Source: Branchiostoma floridae
Lineage: Eukaryota; Chordata; Leptocardii; Amphioxiformes; Branchiostomatidae
Assembly (NCBI RefSeq): GCF_000003815.2
Contig: NC_049982.1
Span: 27,068,269 to 27,132,268 of the forward strand
Length of the DNA stretch: 64,000 bases
Direction of reading: 5' to 3'
Shown: positions 52,879 through 62,869 of the stretch, one piece after another
How the letters are laid out: every line of letters starts with the position of its first letter
Position numbering within the stretch: the first letter of the stretch is position 1
Notes under the pieces: generated by a model
Told to the model about the DNA's origin: nothing
The model's input: the letters and a program-made list of their open reading frames with translations, nothing else
Databases searched by the model: none
Program-made: the position numbers and the translations under genes

Positions 52879-53013
52879 ATGTTTGATCCCGCAGGATTAT
52901 ACACCTGTTTGATGGCGCTCTGTGCGTGGGTACTTCTGCATACTACCCTCTCCAGCGTCCCTGCAAATTTATGTTCTGATGAAAACAACAATTTCCAGCA
53001 TTGCAACAATTGG
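52879..53013 (+). CDS. Possible first exon of a secreted or membrane protein
   Basis: ATG followed by a signal-peptide-like segment (LMALCAWVLLHTTLSSVPA) and CSDENNNFQHCNNW, then a good donor gtaagttt at 53014. Phase 0. A downstream candidate exon (53757-53852, GIRIGEWWKVVERQ) does not match in phase with the AG available, so no gene model could be completed. Confidence 0.3.
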
Positions 53014-53079
53014 GTAAGTTTGTTTGTTTCTATTGCATACCCGGTAAAACAGACATACAAGCTATATATCCGACAGATT

Positions 53080-53280
53080 TAATTGAACCACTCACAGCGG
53101 AAAGGACCCCTACTCTGTTCTATATTATGTGGTGGTTTCTTTAACGCGCTGGTGTGGTGTGGTTGTTCTTCTTCTGAAACATAGGACCTCCATTTTATTA
53201 ACGTCCTATCCGAGGGACGGCCCAAACCAAAGCCAGGTACTAATTTTTACCTGTGGGAAATGAGGAAGCCTCTACAGCAG
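53080..53280 (-). mobile_element. SINE-like fragment, minus strand
   Basis: The plus-strand phrase gtcctatccgagggacggcc, then aaagccaggtactaatttttacctgtg, is the inverse of the SINE 3' half (accattttcacctgaggg-like) seen elsewhere in the window. Confidence 0.4.
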
Positions 53281-54820
53281 GCTCTCTGGCCCTTTTTTTG
53301 TTTTCTTTTTTTTGGGGGGGGGGGGGGGGGGCTCATAATACACATTTGCTGGCCGTTTCTTTCTTGCCCTGGGTCGCTTGTGCTGCCAGCCCGGGTATAC
53401 ATGTGAATACATATCATGTAGCTTGAACAAAAGAAATAGCTACAATATGATGACATGTAACTTATGCGCAAAGTGGACTGCAGGCACAATCGAACACGGA
53501 CTGATTTTACTACATGTACTAGCGAATCTTACCCATAGATAGGAAATTATGGAATCATGTTGTTCTAATTTGTAATTATTTGTACTTAATTATTATGAAT
53601 CGGTTTTGTGGTTTGATGTATACAGGGTCTCCTGAAACACAGGGCTTTTGTCTTGATAGTGTATACCTGGCTAAATAAATAAAAATGAAATGAAAGGTCT
53701 TTTATGAGCCAAAGTCACTGTTGTCATTCTTGATCTTCATGCTCTACTGCAGCAACCCTGGCATCAGAATCGGAGAATGGTGGAAGGTCGTTGAGAGACA
53801 ATCTTCGACATGGCAACTACATGGGAGTACATTGTCGTTGTCTTCAACGGAAGTAAGCTTAACTATGTTTCTACCTTCTGGTTTCCTCAACACTGTGGTG
53901 TTTATATTTTGTTTCCTCTCTACATGTTTGTTTCTTTCTCTATGGAAATGTAGAGAAATCCTAAGCAGAGTATAAAGTAAAAAGGTGTATTGTTGTGTAC
54001 TATGAGTCTCATAGAATATACATGTGCATGAAAAGGTTTGTTGCTGTGTAATCAAGCGGGGAAAATGGAAAAGAGTTCGAAGAGTATTTACTCAACTGAA
54101 AGCAACCCTTTGTAGTCTTAACAGGTCCCAACAACCTATATTTTAGAAACACAATATTCAGTATATATATTCAAACAGTCATAGATACAATAACTTGACT
54201 TATTTAGTAGTTATGTAGTTGCTTTTAGCGATGCATATTGGTGCAGATACAACCATTCAGACTGATGTTTTTAATAGAGTACTGTTAGGATATTGTGTTT
54301 GCTTTGCAGATTGTATAACAAAGTGAGTAATGAACTAGAACTGTATAGCCTTGTACAAAACCTATTTCCCTATTTCATACATCTGAGTACTGTGGAAAAA
54401 ACATATTTTTTAATTGCAACAGATAAATACATAACATGATTGCGACACACTCAAGCTCAACATGCTTAACAAACTAAGAGTACAAAAGAACATTGAAACA
54501 AATACAGACAAGCAAAGCATATAACAAAAGTAATGTTATAACACCACATAACGAAATCATAGAATATTAGAAAATACATTTGAATATAGGTGAATATTCG
54601 GACGGGTACTCTGGGCCAAGCTGGTAGGATAGAGATTCACTTATTCAAATCTTTTTGTTTCTTGTTTTAAAGCCACTATACAAGCCTTCCAATGTAAAAC
54701 ATATCTGTTTTCCCATCTCTACCATAACTGGAAAGTGGGAGACGTTGAATTCATTCAATGATTTATAATTCTGTTCAACATGTTTTTGTGTGACTTAACT
54801 TAAAGCCAGGTGTGACAAAA
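53281..54820. other. Gene-less stretch before the second GPCR
   Basis: Starts with an unusual T/G homopolymer block (53290-53331). A weak exon-like frame at 53757-53852 ends at a donor-like GTAAGC. Otherwise AT-rich with no feature recognised. Confidence 0.35.
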
Positions 54821-56128
54821 ATGTGCAATAAAGGTCTTAATTCATCCATTCTTAATTATTATGCTAAGCAGTTTGTTTGCACTGACGTTACAAACTATAC
54901 ATTTTGTCCTATAGTCATCGCAGTGGTCACTGTTGTCGGCGGCCTCCTGACCATACTGACCATCTGGACACGTCCAGCCTTGCGGAAACTGGTCAACGTG
55001 CCTCTGGTCAGCCTTAGCTGTGCAGACATCCTCTTCGCCACCTTCTCCTCCTCCTTTTGGATCCCGCAGATCCTGCAGCCCCAATGGAAACCGCCAGGGG
55101 CGCTGCGCTGGTTTGTCGCCTATGTCTCTCCAGTGCTATGGGGGGTATCGGTATGCCACATGTTGTGTATCGCTCTTCAGCGTTACTTCAAGATATGTAC
55201 CAATAGCACACGTCTGAAGTCCAAGCGTGTTCTTATAATCATGCTCATCCTGACATGGTTGGTCCCCATCGTTTCATTCTTGCCTCTTTACGTTATTGAA
55301 GAAGTCAAGTTAGACCCGAAGATGAAACGGTACGCGTTGGGAAATTCTGACAACCTCTCGGCAAAGATTCCCCCAGTCGTTTTAAGCTTAATCCTACCAC
55401 ACATTGCTGCCCTCGCCTGTTACATTCTCATACAAAACCATGTGAGGAAGAGTAAGAAACGAGTCCAGGTTAACACACATGGCCATTCGGCCCATGCAGC
55501 TGCGATGGACACACGGGGGGAGGGGGGTAGTGCTAGTGATGCCGGCCCTTCCACCAGCACGGAAACCTGCAAAGTGGTAAAGCCTTTCAGAAATCTGGCT
55601 CTAAGAAATCTGGATTGTGTCGTGTGGGAAGAAAATACCTCATGCATAAAGTCAGGTAAACCCCAAAGTAGCATGATACTGGTATCTGCAGCGCCAGGCA
55701 TAGATCATCAAAACCAACAGGCCAAACAATTGTCAAATGATGAGGAACTAAAAAGCAATGGCCGTATAGAGCTAGAGAAAGCCCAAGGTATAGCCCTAAC
55801 TGCCGCTTCAGTGTCAGATCAGACAGGCAGAACTGAACGACAGCAGCATGCTGTTGCAAACAGCTGTGCACAAAACGGTAACAGCGCTGCTGAAAGGCAG
55901 ATCACCAAAATGATGATGATGCTATTTGCTGTGTACACTCTATGCTGTATTCCTATTACCGTAATGATTATTTTCTCCAGTAAAGTTCCATCCGAAGCTT
56001 TCATGGTGGGCCAGCTGTTGGGATCGTTAAACGGCGCCCTGAACCCGATCATATACGGTGTCATGAACAAAAACATTCGTCAGGGATACAAGCACATATG
56101 GGATAGGGCTCTGAATTTCATAACTTGA
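54821..56128 (+). CDS. Atypical rhodopsin-like GPCR, long third loop (single exon)
   Basis: 435 residues in one exon from the ATG at 54821. TM1 (ITV-like VIAVVTVVGGLLTILTIW), TM2 with SCADILF, TM3 ending LQRYFKI (QRY in place of DRY), TM4, TM5, a third intracellular loop of about 155 residues, TM6 (FAVYTLCCIPITVMIIF) and TM7 with a canonical NPIIYGVMN, then helix-8-like NIRQGYKHIW. Odd points: GG where GN is usual in TM1, and no Cys pair between the TM3 top and the second extracellular loop. Overall it resembles melatonin/GPR84-like class A orphans, but I would not name it. No close neighbour of the same family is in the window; additional 5' exons cannot be excluded. Confidence 0.88.
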   Translation: MCNKGLNSSILNYYAKQFVCTDVTNYTFCPIVIAVVTVVGGLLTILTIWTRPALRKLVNVPLVSLSCADILFATFSSSFWIPQILQPQWKPPGALRWFVAYVSPVLWGVSVCHMLCIALQRYFKICTNSTRLKSKRVLIIMLILTWLVPIVSFLPLYVIEEVKLDPKMKRYALGNSDNLSAKIPPVVLSLILPHIAALACYILIQNHVRKSKKRVQVNTHGHSAHAAAMDTRGEGGSASDAGPSTSTETCKVVKPFRNLALRNLDCVVWEENTSCIKSGKPQSSMILVSAAPGIDHQNQQAKQLSNDEELKSNGRIELEKAQGIALTAASVSDQTGRTERQQHAVANSCAQNGNSAAERQITKMMMMLFAVYTLCCIPITVMIIFSSKVPSEAFMVGQLLGSLNGALNPIIYGVMNKNIRQGYKHIWDRALNFIT

Positions 56129-56220
56129 ATTCCTCTCCAATGTAGTTTGGCATCCTATCTTTGGATGAAAACTACTTCTTACAATTGGGCGCTGACAATC
56201 AACATTGATGTATGTCAATT

Positions 56221-56552
56221 GGTGCACTCTCACTCATATTCCTACGCAGGGACATCCAACAGCCATACTGCCTGTCCGACAGACAGTTTGGCTGTTGGAT
56301 GTCCCTGCGTAGGAGGATGACTTTCGTTGCACTTGCGTCAAGCTTGCGTCACTACGGGGTTCGTTCACTGCGTCACTGTTTTTTTATTTTCTCCATTTTT
56401 TTAATGATTTTGCGTGATACGTAAAAGTATTACTTAGAAGACGACAAAATACACAAAAAGTAAGAAAATTCGTTCTTTATCTCTGAAATCTCAGAGTTTC
56501 TTTCGAACCCCGCAGTGACTCAAGCTTGACGCAAGTGTAGTGAGAGTGTACC
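56221..56552. mobile_element. MITE with a nested perfect hairpin
   Basis: TIRs ggtgcactctcact...agtgagagtgtacc, with a second paired block cacttgcgtcaagcttg / caagcttgacgcaagtg and cggggttcg / cgaaccccg. Within the left TIR an extra block of about 90 bp contains a perfect 26-bp stem (56240-56265 with 56289-56314) with a 23-base loop. Confidence 0.8.
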
Positions 56553-57196
56553 TTAAAAGGAAGCCTTAGACGAAAGAAGGAAAATACGGCCAAACTTGTG
56601 TAAGAGGACCAATCGGGGGAAATAAACAATTCGGTAGTCTTAAACAAGTGGTCCTCTTTTAAAGAAGAAGAGTGACAATCCGCAAGGTAGGACAGACACG
56701 GATTTCAAAGTTCATGTCTTTTCATCATTGACAACCGTGTGCATGCTTGCAAGTACAAGAAACAGGTAAAATGCACCATGTACAAGTCAAGTAATACATC
56801 TATCAGTGACATTGAGTTTGAATGCTGTATAACAGTAAAATGTTTGTCATGAAATCAATTGATAATTCAAGTCATCAAACAGTGGATCAACTTGAATGTA
56901 CCTGTAAAATGAGTGAAGGTAGAATTTGGATGTCAATGTGTAGCATATCGAGCAGTACGTATCGTATAGTTTGTAAATAAGTAGTCATTGCACAAGTCAA
57001 AAGAGACCTAAATTTAGCATGTTAGGAACAGAAATGTCAAATTGAATGGGCACTGAAAAAGCTGTCAGAGACAGACTGTGGGCACATTATCTGAATTTCC
57101 AAATGTGCTGCTTTCGTTCTGCTGGCAAGGGTGACTGACAAAACCTGCAAACAGCTGAATAAGAATGGAATCAACTTGCAGAAATAAAAATGGTGT
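56553..57196. other. Gene-less stretch
   Basis: Contains an AATAAA at 56622-56627, which could serve the GPCR at 54821-56128. No other feature recognised. Confidence 0.35.
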
Positions 57197-57381
57197 GGAG
57201 TTAGTTCACCTTTATCTGTGGGGTCACTTATATCCGTTGTTTCTACAAATGTGGCGTTTAGGGATATCAAGTCAACGGACGTGGTTTCAAATTGTAACAT
57301 TTAAAAAATTCCCCAATTTTATATGCTTAAAAGCCTATACAACGGATATAGGTTCACCCATGGACAAAGGTGTTCTAGCGT
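57197..57381. mobile_element. Small inverted-repeat element
   Basis: ttatatccgttgt (about 57228-57241) and acaacggatata (about 57338-57349) anchor arms of about 42 bp, with outer blocks cacctttatctgtgg / ccatggacaaaggtg. No frame. Confidence 0.55.
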
Positions 57382-57637
57382 TAGCACTGTATAATTATGT
57401 AACTTAACATTGAATTTGTGATTTATTGATTGTTTGAAGAGCCTTGTATTTGACATAAAAAATATATTTTAGATTGTCAGTGTTATACGCCTCTAGTCTA
57501 TACAACTCACAACCATTATGCAAAAGGTAATTTTTCATAAAAGTGATAGTCATGCAATATGTACATGACTTGTCAACATGGGAGTTTCAATAAATGAATT
57601 CTGAGTGCAACTTCAAACAACAATACCTAGAACAAGC

Positions 57638-60600
57638 CTACGTGTCTGTATCCGTCCAACAAACTTTGAAGTAGAATTCATCCCTGTCTGGATCCAAACG
57701 AACTTGCACATTCATGGGTCTGTCTCTGCTACACATCATTTCATTAGCTTGTTCCTCTTCCCATTCTGCATACACATGATACAGAGAGTCGAGATACAGC
57801 GTTCTTAGAGTACGTATCTTATCACACGCTCCAAAAACCTCAAAAACAGAGTAGGCGGGTTCTCCCCCGAAGAAATTCATTCTGAAATCGAGGGTGCGGA
57901 GTTTTGAGAACGAACATTGCTGTACTAGTCTGGTCATTCTGGCGGAATAGTCTTCTGAGAAGCACCTCAGACAACTGCTCATGTCCAGCCACTCAAGTTG
58001 TAGGGCCACACTTCTTAGCAAAAGGCACATGGCGTCGAAGTCAGTCATACCGGAAATGCTGAGTTCTCGCAAGGATTTAGCGTGGCGAGAGTTGGATAGG
58101 AACACAAGGTCCGGCGGACTGAGTCTGCAGTTGGAGACGTTCAGGTGCTCCAGGTGTCCAGGCATGTCTTGCAGCACCTGCCGCAGCTGCCCCGTCATCC
58201 GCAGGCCATTCAGGTTCAACCTACGTAGTGCTGGCAGGTGTGACAGGACTTCTCCCAGCACCTAGTATGGGGGGATCGAAGGTGTTATTTCTTAACTTTC
58301 TCAAATACGAATTCTAAAACATGGAGACGATATATCTAAGCACAGAAATAAACAAGTTGGGAATAGTCATTGTACTGTACCCCCACCACTGTACATACGC
58401 CCTCAAGTCAAAGGCGTTGTGTTTGGAAAAGTCCATTTTTACAATAGGGACCTGATATTGGAATTGTCCATCCTCGCATGATGATTTTTTAGGGGTTTTA
58501 TCATGGTGAAGTCTTCTGACCTCAAATATTCTGCCAAGGAATGTTAGTAAGAGTACCAACTTTAGGGTATTTGTGCTAGCAATTACTTTAAGTTTAGTAT
58601 CTTGTCATCATAGTACAAACTTCAGGAGGTATAATGTACAGGAGGTACTATTTAAAGTTGGGCCAAGTTTTCACATTCAGATGAACTGTCTCCATATTTT
58701 GGGAGGCAAATTTTACTAAAAACTGCATTTTTGATGAGATAGTATCTCCCTTACCTGGAAGTCTTCATGGCCCAGCCTTGTAGCAAAGTTGGGGAGGCTG
58801 AGCGCTGAGAGGTTTGGGAACTTTCCGTCTTTGAGAAGGGCAGCAAACGTGTCAGCTGATTCGAGCGTGTCTGACTTCAACTCCAGCCCAGTCAGGACCT
58901 GGAAAAACAGAGGCACTAAATGTTGTGTCCAAGATGCGCTTCTAAAATGCAAGTCGTGCTTCGAAGCACATTGTGGATATCCAGAGCATGACATAGGTGA
59001 ACCGTATGCCCTGTAGCATGGCACGTGGAAGTACCCTGCATATGGTAAGGTGGCTATCGCATAGAGATTGTACATTGTAAGCACGCACAACTTACTTGCC
59101 ACTTGCGCAATGAACGATGCACGCAGCCGCTCACGGCATGCAGACCACATACGTATTGCCTAAGCAACTGTGCGAGTGACAGTCCTTCCCCACGTTTAAA
59201 AAAAAATGTGGTGGACGTGGTCTCCCGAAAAAACATACGGATGAAAAGCATGTACGGTGGGTTGTGGCCTTAGTTTTACATCATTCACCCTGACTCTGGG
59301 AAGAGTAGTGAGGTATCAGTCACTACTGGAGATCCGAATCAAACCAAACCAAACCCTGTTACACTGACCTGTGGCTCCAGTCTTCTCCCCAGTCTCTCCA
59401 GGATACTACCCAGGAACACGCTGACGACCCTACAGGGGTGGAGCTTTATTCCCCTCCCCTGGGGTGACAGCGACTTCACTATCTTCCCTCCCTCCTTCAG
59501 ATGGCAGTCTATCCACATGTTCAGGTATACATGAAGATCTGAAACCATGACAACAGTGTTGTGTTATGAGTCATAAAGACTTCTAGCTAGGGCAACACCC
59601 CTGTATTTTTCCCCTTTATTCTTAAAACAAATAGTACATTTGTCAAGTACAAGAAACTTTTCATTCGTATTTCTACAATCTACAACTATTGTACATGGAC
59701 TGATAAAATGTAGTATGGGTAATGGTACATTTGTGAACTACAAGAAAGTTAACATTCATATGTCTACAATCTACAACTATGGTACATGGACTGATAAAAT
59801 GTACTCTCCAAACATCTAGGTAAGGCTCCAGATGTTTTTGGACTTTTTTTTGTCGTTTTTATCAGGCTTTCTATTTTGTATTGTATCTTGCTGTTTACGG
59901 CCAAACTGCAATAACTTCAAATAAAGTATACACAAAAGGTGCATAACAAATTATAATATGATTACAGTAATACGGTAATGCCATATCCTCACCTTTTGTA
60001 CGCTGCTGTCTGTGGGACTGTAAGGACACCTCCACAAAGCTGACCGTCGCCTCTCGATCTACATGTGTGAGATTCACAATTTCAATTTCAATGAGTCTCA
60101 CATGCATACAATAAACATGTTTATTGGGTTTAAAACGGAGTGTTGAACTCCTTGTGGTATTCCCCGGGCAACATTTTTTTGTGGAAATGGCCATGCAAAA
60201 ATTAATTTTTTTAGGGCAAAAGATCTTTTTTTATTTGCACTCTCGATAAAATCAAAGTAACATTAGGCATTGTGAACATACTAGGCAGAGCTTCTCTCAA
60301 ATCCACCACTTGCAGCACCCCACTTTGACAGTTGAGTAAGCTGTGAGCGATGATTTTGGCCCGCCCAGACTCCCAGTTCAGCAGGTCCTGTACACGATGC
60401 CTGTGCTGAGATCCCAGGATCTTGCTGAAATCCAGCGATCTCTCTGGCCAGTTGGAGATCAAGTCTCGGATACACAGGTGGTGCGATCTCAGCAGGGCCT
60501 CTCTGAAGAAAAACAAACATCATAACGTCAATAATAAATAACTGTGATCTGTCTGGGCTGAGATCCCAGGATCTCACTGAAATCCAGCGATCTCTCCGGC

Positions 60601-61701
60601 CAGTTGGAGATCAAGTCTCGGATACACAGTGGTGGGATCTCAGAAGGGCTTCTCTGAAGCAAAAAAATGTACATCATACATGTAACGTTAACATTATCGA
60701 TAACTGGGATCTGTCTGTGCTGAGATCCCAGGATCTCGCTGAAATCCAGCGATCTCTCCGGCCAGTTGGAGATCAAGTCTCGGATACACAGGTGGTGGGA
60801 TCTAAGGAGGGCTTTTCTGAAGAAGGATATATTTCTTAATGTTAGCGTTCAGGGCTCACAGCACCCACATGCAACTGTCAATGAATGAATGAAAGACCTT
60901 TATTGTACATTCATGCCTCGACGGGCTAGGTACAGGTCACTGATAACAGACATCAATGACGTGACAACTAGTTCAGAAACTAGCACTGTGGTTTGCGAAA
61001 AATACTTTTGAGAAGCAAACAGTGTGTGCGATTTTCTGTAATTGCAACAGACTTAGCTGTAACAATATTTCCTTTCGTGGTTGGGGAATATGAGAAGAAA
61101 TGTTGTACTTTCCAGGTTTCATACAGTTTAAGCAAAACATGAAACAACTTACAAAACTTAACAAAGATTACCAAACATTGTTTCTGTGCATCATATAAAA
61201 ACTATATTCTACTCTTCATAAAAAGTCTTTGAGACTGTACATGCAATTAGTTTTAGGGCATGACTTTGCAAATAAAACACAACTTATTCATTAAAAAAAT
61301 GCAGTCAAATCTGCTCAAGACGACCACCCAAGGAACTGGACAAAAGTGGTCGTTTTGGACAGGTGAATATTTTCTTTTCTACATTCTTTAGGCACTTTTG
61401 GTAGAAAATGAATGGACTTACGCTCCAAAAGTGTTCAAAGATTAGATATCCCTATTACGAAACTCCCCTCCCCCACTTACTTCAACAACATGCGTAACAG
61501 TACAGCGGGTACGGTGTTCATCGCTATCTGCATTAGAGACTGGTACTTGGCTATGGCAGCCGCACATAGTTCCAGGAGAGTCCGACATCCCTCTTTTTCA
61601 CTTTCGTAAGCTGGAGCTGGAGTGAACGCTGTCCAGCTTTCGTGGACGAGCCCGAACACTGCCGAGTTTTTGACTTGGACCTCCATCGGTGACTCGGCCA
61701 T
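57638..61701 (-). CDS. LRRC14: LRRC14/PRAME-type leucine-rich repeat protein (six exons)
   Basis: Exons on the minus strand: 61701-61481, 60502-60282, 60058-59993, 59538-59369, 58898-58755 and 58261-57638. Phases agree at every join, giving 481 residues (human LRRC14 is about 493). An upstream in-frame Met at 61722 would add seven residues. Exon 1 has CRTLLELCAAAIAKYQSLM. Exon 2 has ALLRSHHLCIRDLISNWP and LDFSKILG, the N-terminal signature of this family. Exon 4 carries DLHVYLNMWIDCHLKE. Exons 5 and 6 hold the LRRs (LSALSLPNFA, LRRLNLNGLRMTG, LEHLNVSNCRLSPPDL, LRELSISGM, LEWLDMSSCLRCF, LRTLDFRMNFFGGE). Human family members act as substrate receptors of CUL2 ligases (PRAME) or regulate NF-kB signalling (LRRC14). 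Here the function is inferred from family only; orthology to LRRC14 rather than a sister is not proven. A minus-strand AATAAA is at 57422-57427. Confidence 0.8.
60540..60653 (-). pseudogene. Partial copy of LRRC14-like exon 2, frameshifted
   Basis: It repeats the acceptor and the first 115 or so bases of exon 2 (60502-60388) but lacks one base at cccaccactgtgtatcc (exon 2 has ccaccacctgtg), which shifts the frame after SHH. The second half of the exon and the donor are missing. Confidence 0.85.
60700..60816 (-). pseudogene. Partial copy of LRRC14-like exon 2, frame intact but without donor
   Basis: Acceptor plus KALLRSHHLCIRDLISNWP, then RSLDFSEILGSQHRQ in the correct phase for exon 1. After that the copy diverges from exon 2 and no GT donor follows at the right place. 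Spacings between the three copies are 151 and 163 bp, so they are tandem. Confidence 0.8.
60883..60962 (-). mobile_element. LINE 3' tail with CATT repeat
   Basis: On the minus strand: ctagcccgtcgaggcatgaa, acaataaaggtctttcattc, then attcattgaca. This is the tail of a CR1/L2-type retroposon in the LRRC14-like intron. Confidence 0.6.
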
Positions 61702-62086
61702 GTTTGATACGCAGTTCTGCATAATTTCGCTAGGTGGCGCTAGTGAGTGGGTGAGAACGGCACTGCACTGACTGCGACAGAAACCGCGTTTCTTTTCTAC
61801 ATATAACGTTATTTATATAACCACATATATATACTTACATACATGCATATATACATATATATAAATGCCAACAAAACACGACTTTCTTAAACCTCTCAGC
61901 ACCCCTACTTCCAAGTGGTACAATCCATTTCCCACTATGCACCATTCCAGCATGGTGGACGTCTGGTCGAGAAAAATATCATGTTGACAACTTTTCACCT
62001 TTTTAACTTGCGAAACGGGTCTTAAACACGCAGTTCGTGGACACAGCGTTACTTTAAGACTTGTCGAGGTGTATGCCTTGGACAGC
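61702..62086. promoter_or_regulatory. Shared 5' region between two divergent genes
   Basis: 385 bp separates the start of the LRRC14-like gene (-) from the start at 62087 (+). No TATA or CpG-rich core could be singled out. An AT-rich tatata stretch (61800-61860) lies in the middle. A bidirectional promoter is inferred from spacing only. Confidence 0.35.
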
Positions 62087-62521
62087 ATGAGTTTTGTACG
62101 GCTAGGTAGGGCGGTTGTACGCGTAGGGAATGCGTACTCTTTGAGAACTCGGCTTCGACCTCCAGTTGCATCATCACTGACATGGACACAGCAAGGTTTC
62201 TCTCGGTCAAAGTCAAGCACATCGGACTACGATACAACACTGTTCATCCCCGTGCCCATCAAGACTGTTAATAACGCAGACGACATCAATGTAGGGTTTG
62301 AGCTGACGGGAGAGCCACTAGAGAAAAGTAAGTAGGAAGGATGGGGAGGGGGGCGAAGTAATTTTTAAAACATTTTTATGATCATCCTGTCTTTTTACGA
62401 TCATGCTGTTATAATTTACAGTATTCTTTATCTTTCCTTTCAGGTGAAGTGTTAAAGGCACTGAACAGGTTTTATAAGAGGAAAGAAATCCAGACTCTAG
62501 GAGCAGAAAACGGGCTGGACA
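62087..62521 (+). CDS. Unidentified gene, first two exons (continues past the window)
   Basis: Exon 1 is 62087-62327 and exon 2 is 62444-62521, both with good GT-AG borders and matching phase (1). The N terminus is basic and without acidic residues for about 35 residues (MSFVRLGRAVVRVGNAYSLR), as in mitochondrial presequences. A conserved-looking segment follows: PVPIKTVNNADDINVGFELT, then LKALNRFYKRKEIQTLGAEN and GLD. I do not recognise the family. A good donor gtgagt at 62522 shows that more exons follow, none of which I can see before the LINE at 62.9-64.0 kb. Divergent partner of the LRRC14-like gene. Confidence 0.65.
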
Positions 62522-62869
62522 GTGAGTAGTACAATAGCTAGCTCAAGTAGAACATCTGATGATTTATGAATAGGTACAATGTACATGCATGACCAGAAAG
62601 CTTGTTTTTTTACAAGACATTGTTGATGATGGACCTCAAGATTCCTAGTCGTACATGTGTTACTTTAGTGTTACTTGAGGTAAGTTTGTGTCCTATCAAG
62701 CGTGAAGAGAGAGAGGACGTGTCTCGACTTGCTCTCGCAAACCAACCTGACTTATGCGATTTTAAACGATTGATATTTTAACTGTAGTCTGTTTTAGGTA
62801 GCCTTTCAGTAATTAGAAGTCCTAGGTTCTCTTTTTACGATACTCCGGGAAGTTTTTTCGAAAAATTAG

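Noticed and set aside
53757-53852. Exon-like frame GIRIGEWWKVVERQ ending in a donor-like GTAAGC
   Set aside because: The frame does not match the phase of the nearest upstream candidate exon, and the available acceptor yields an early stop; kept only as a note.
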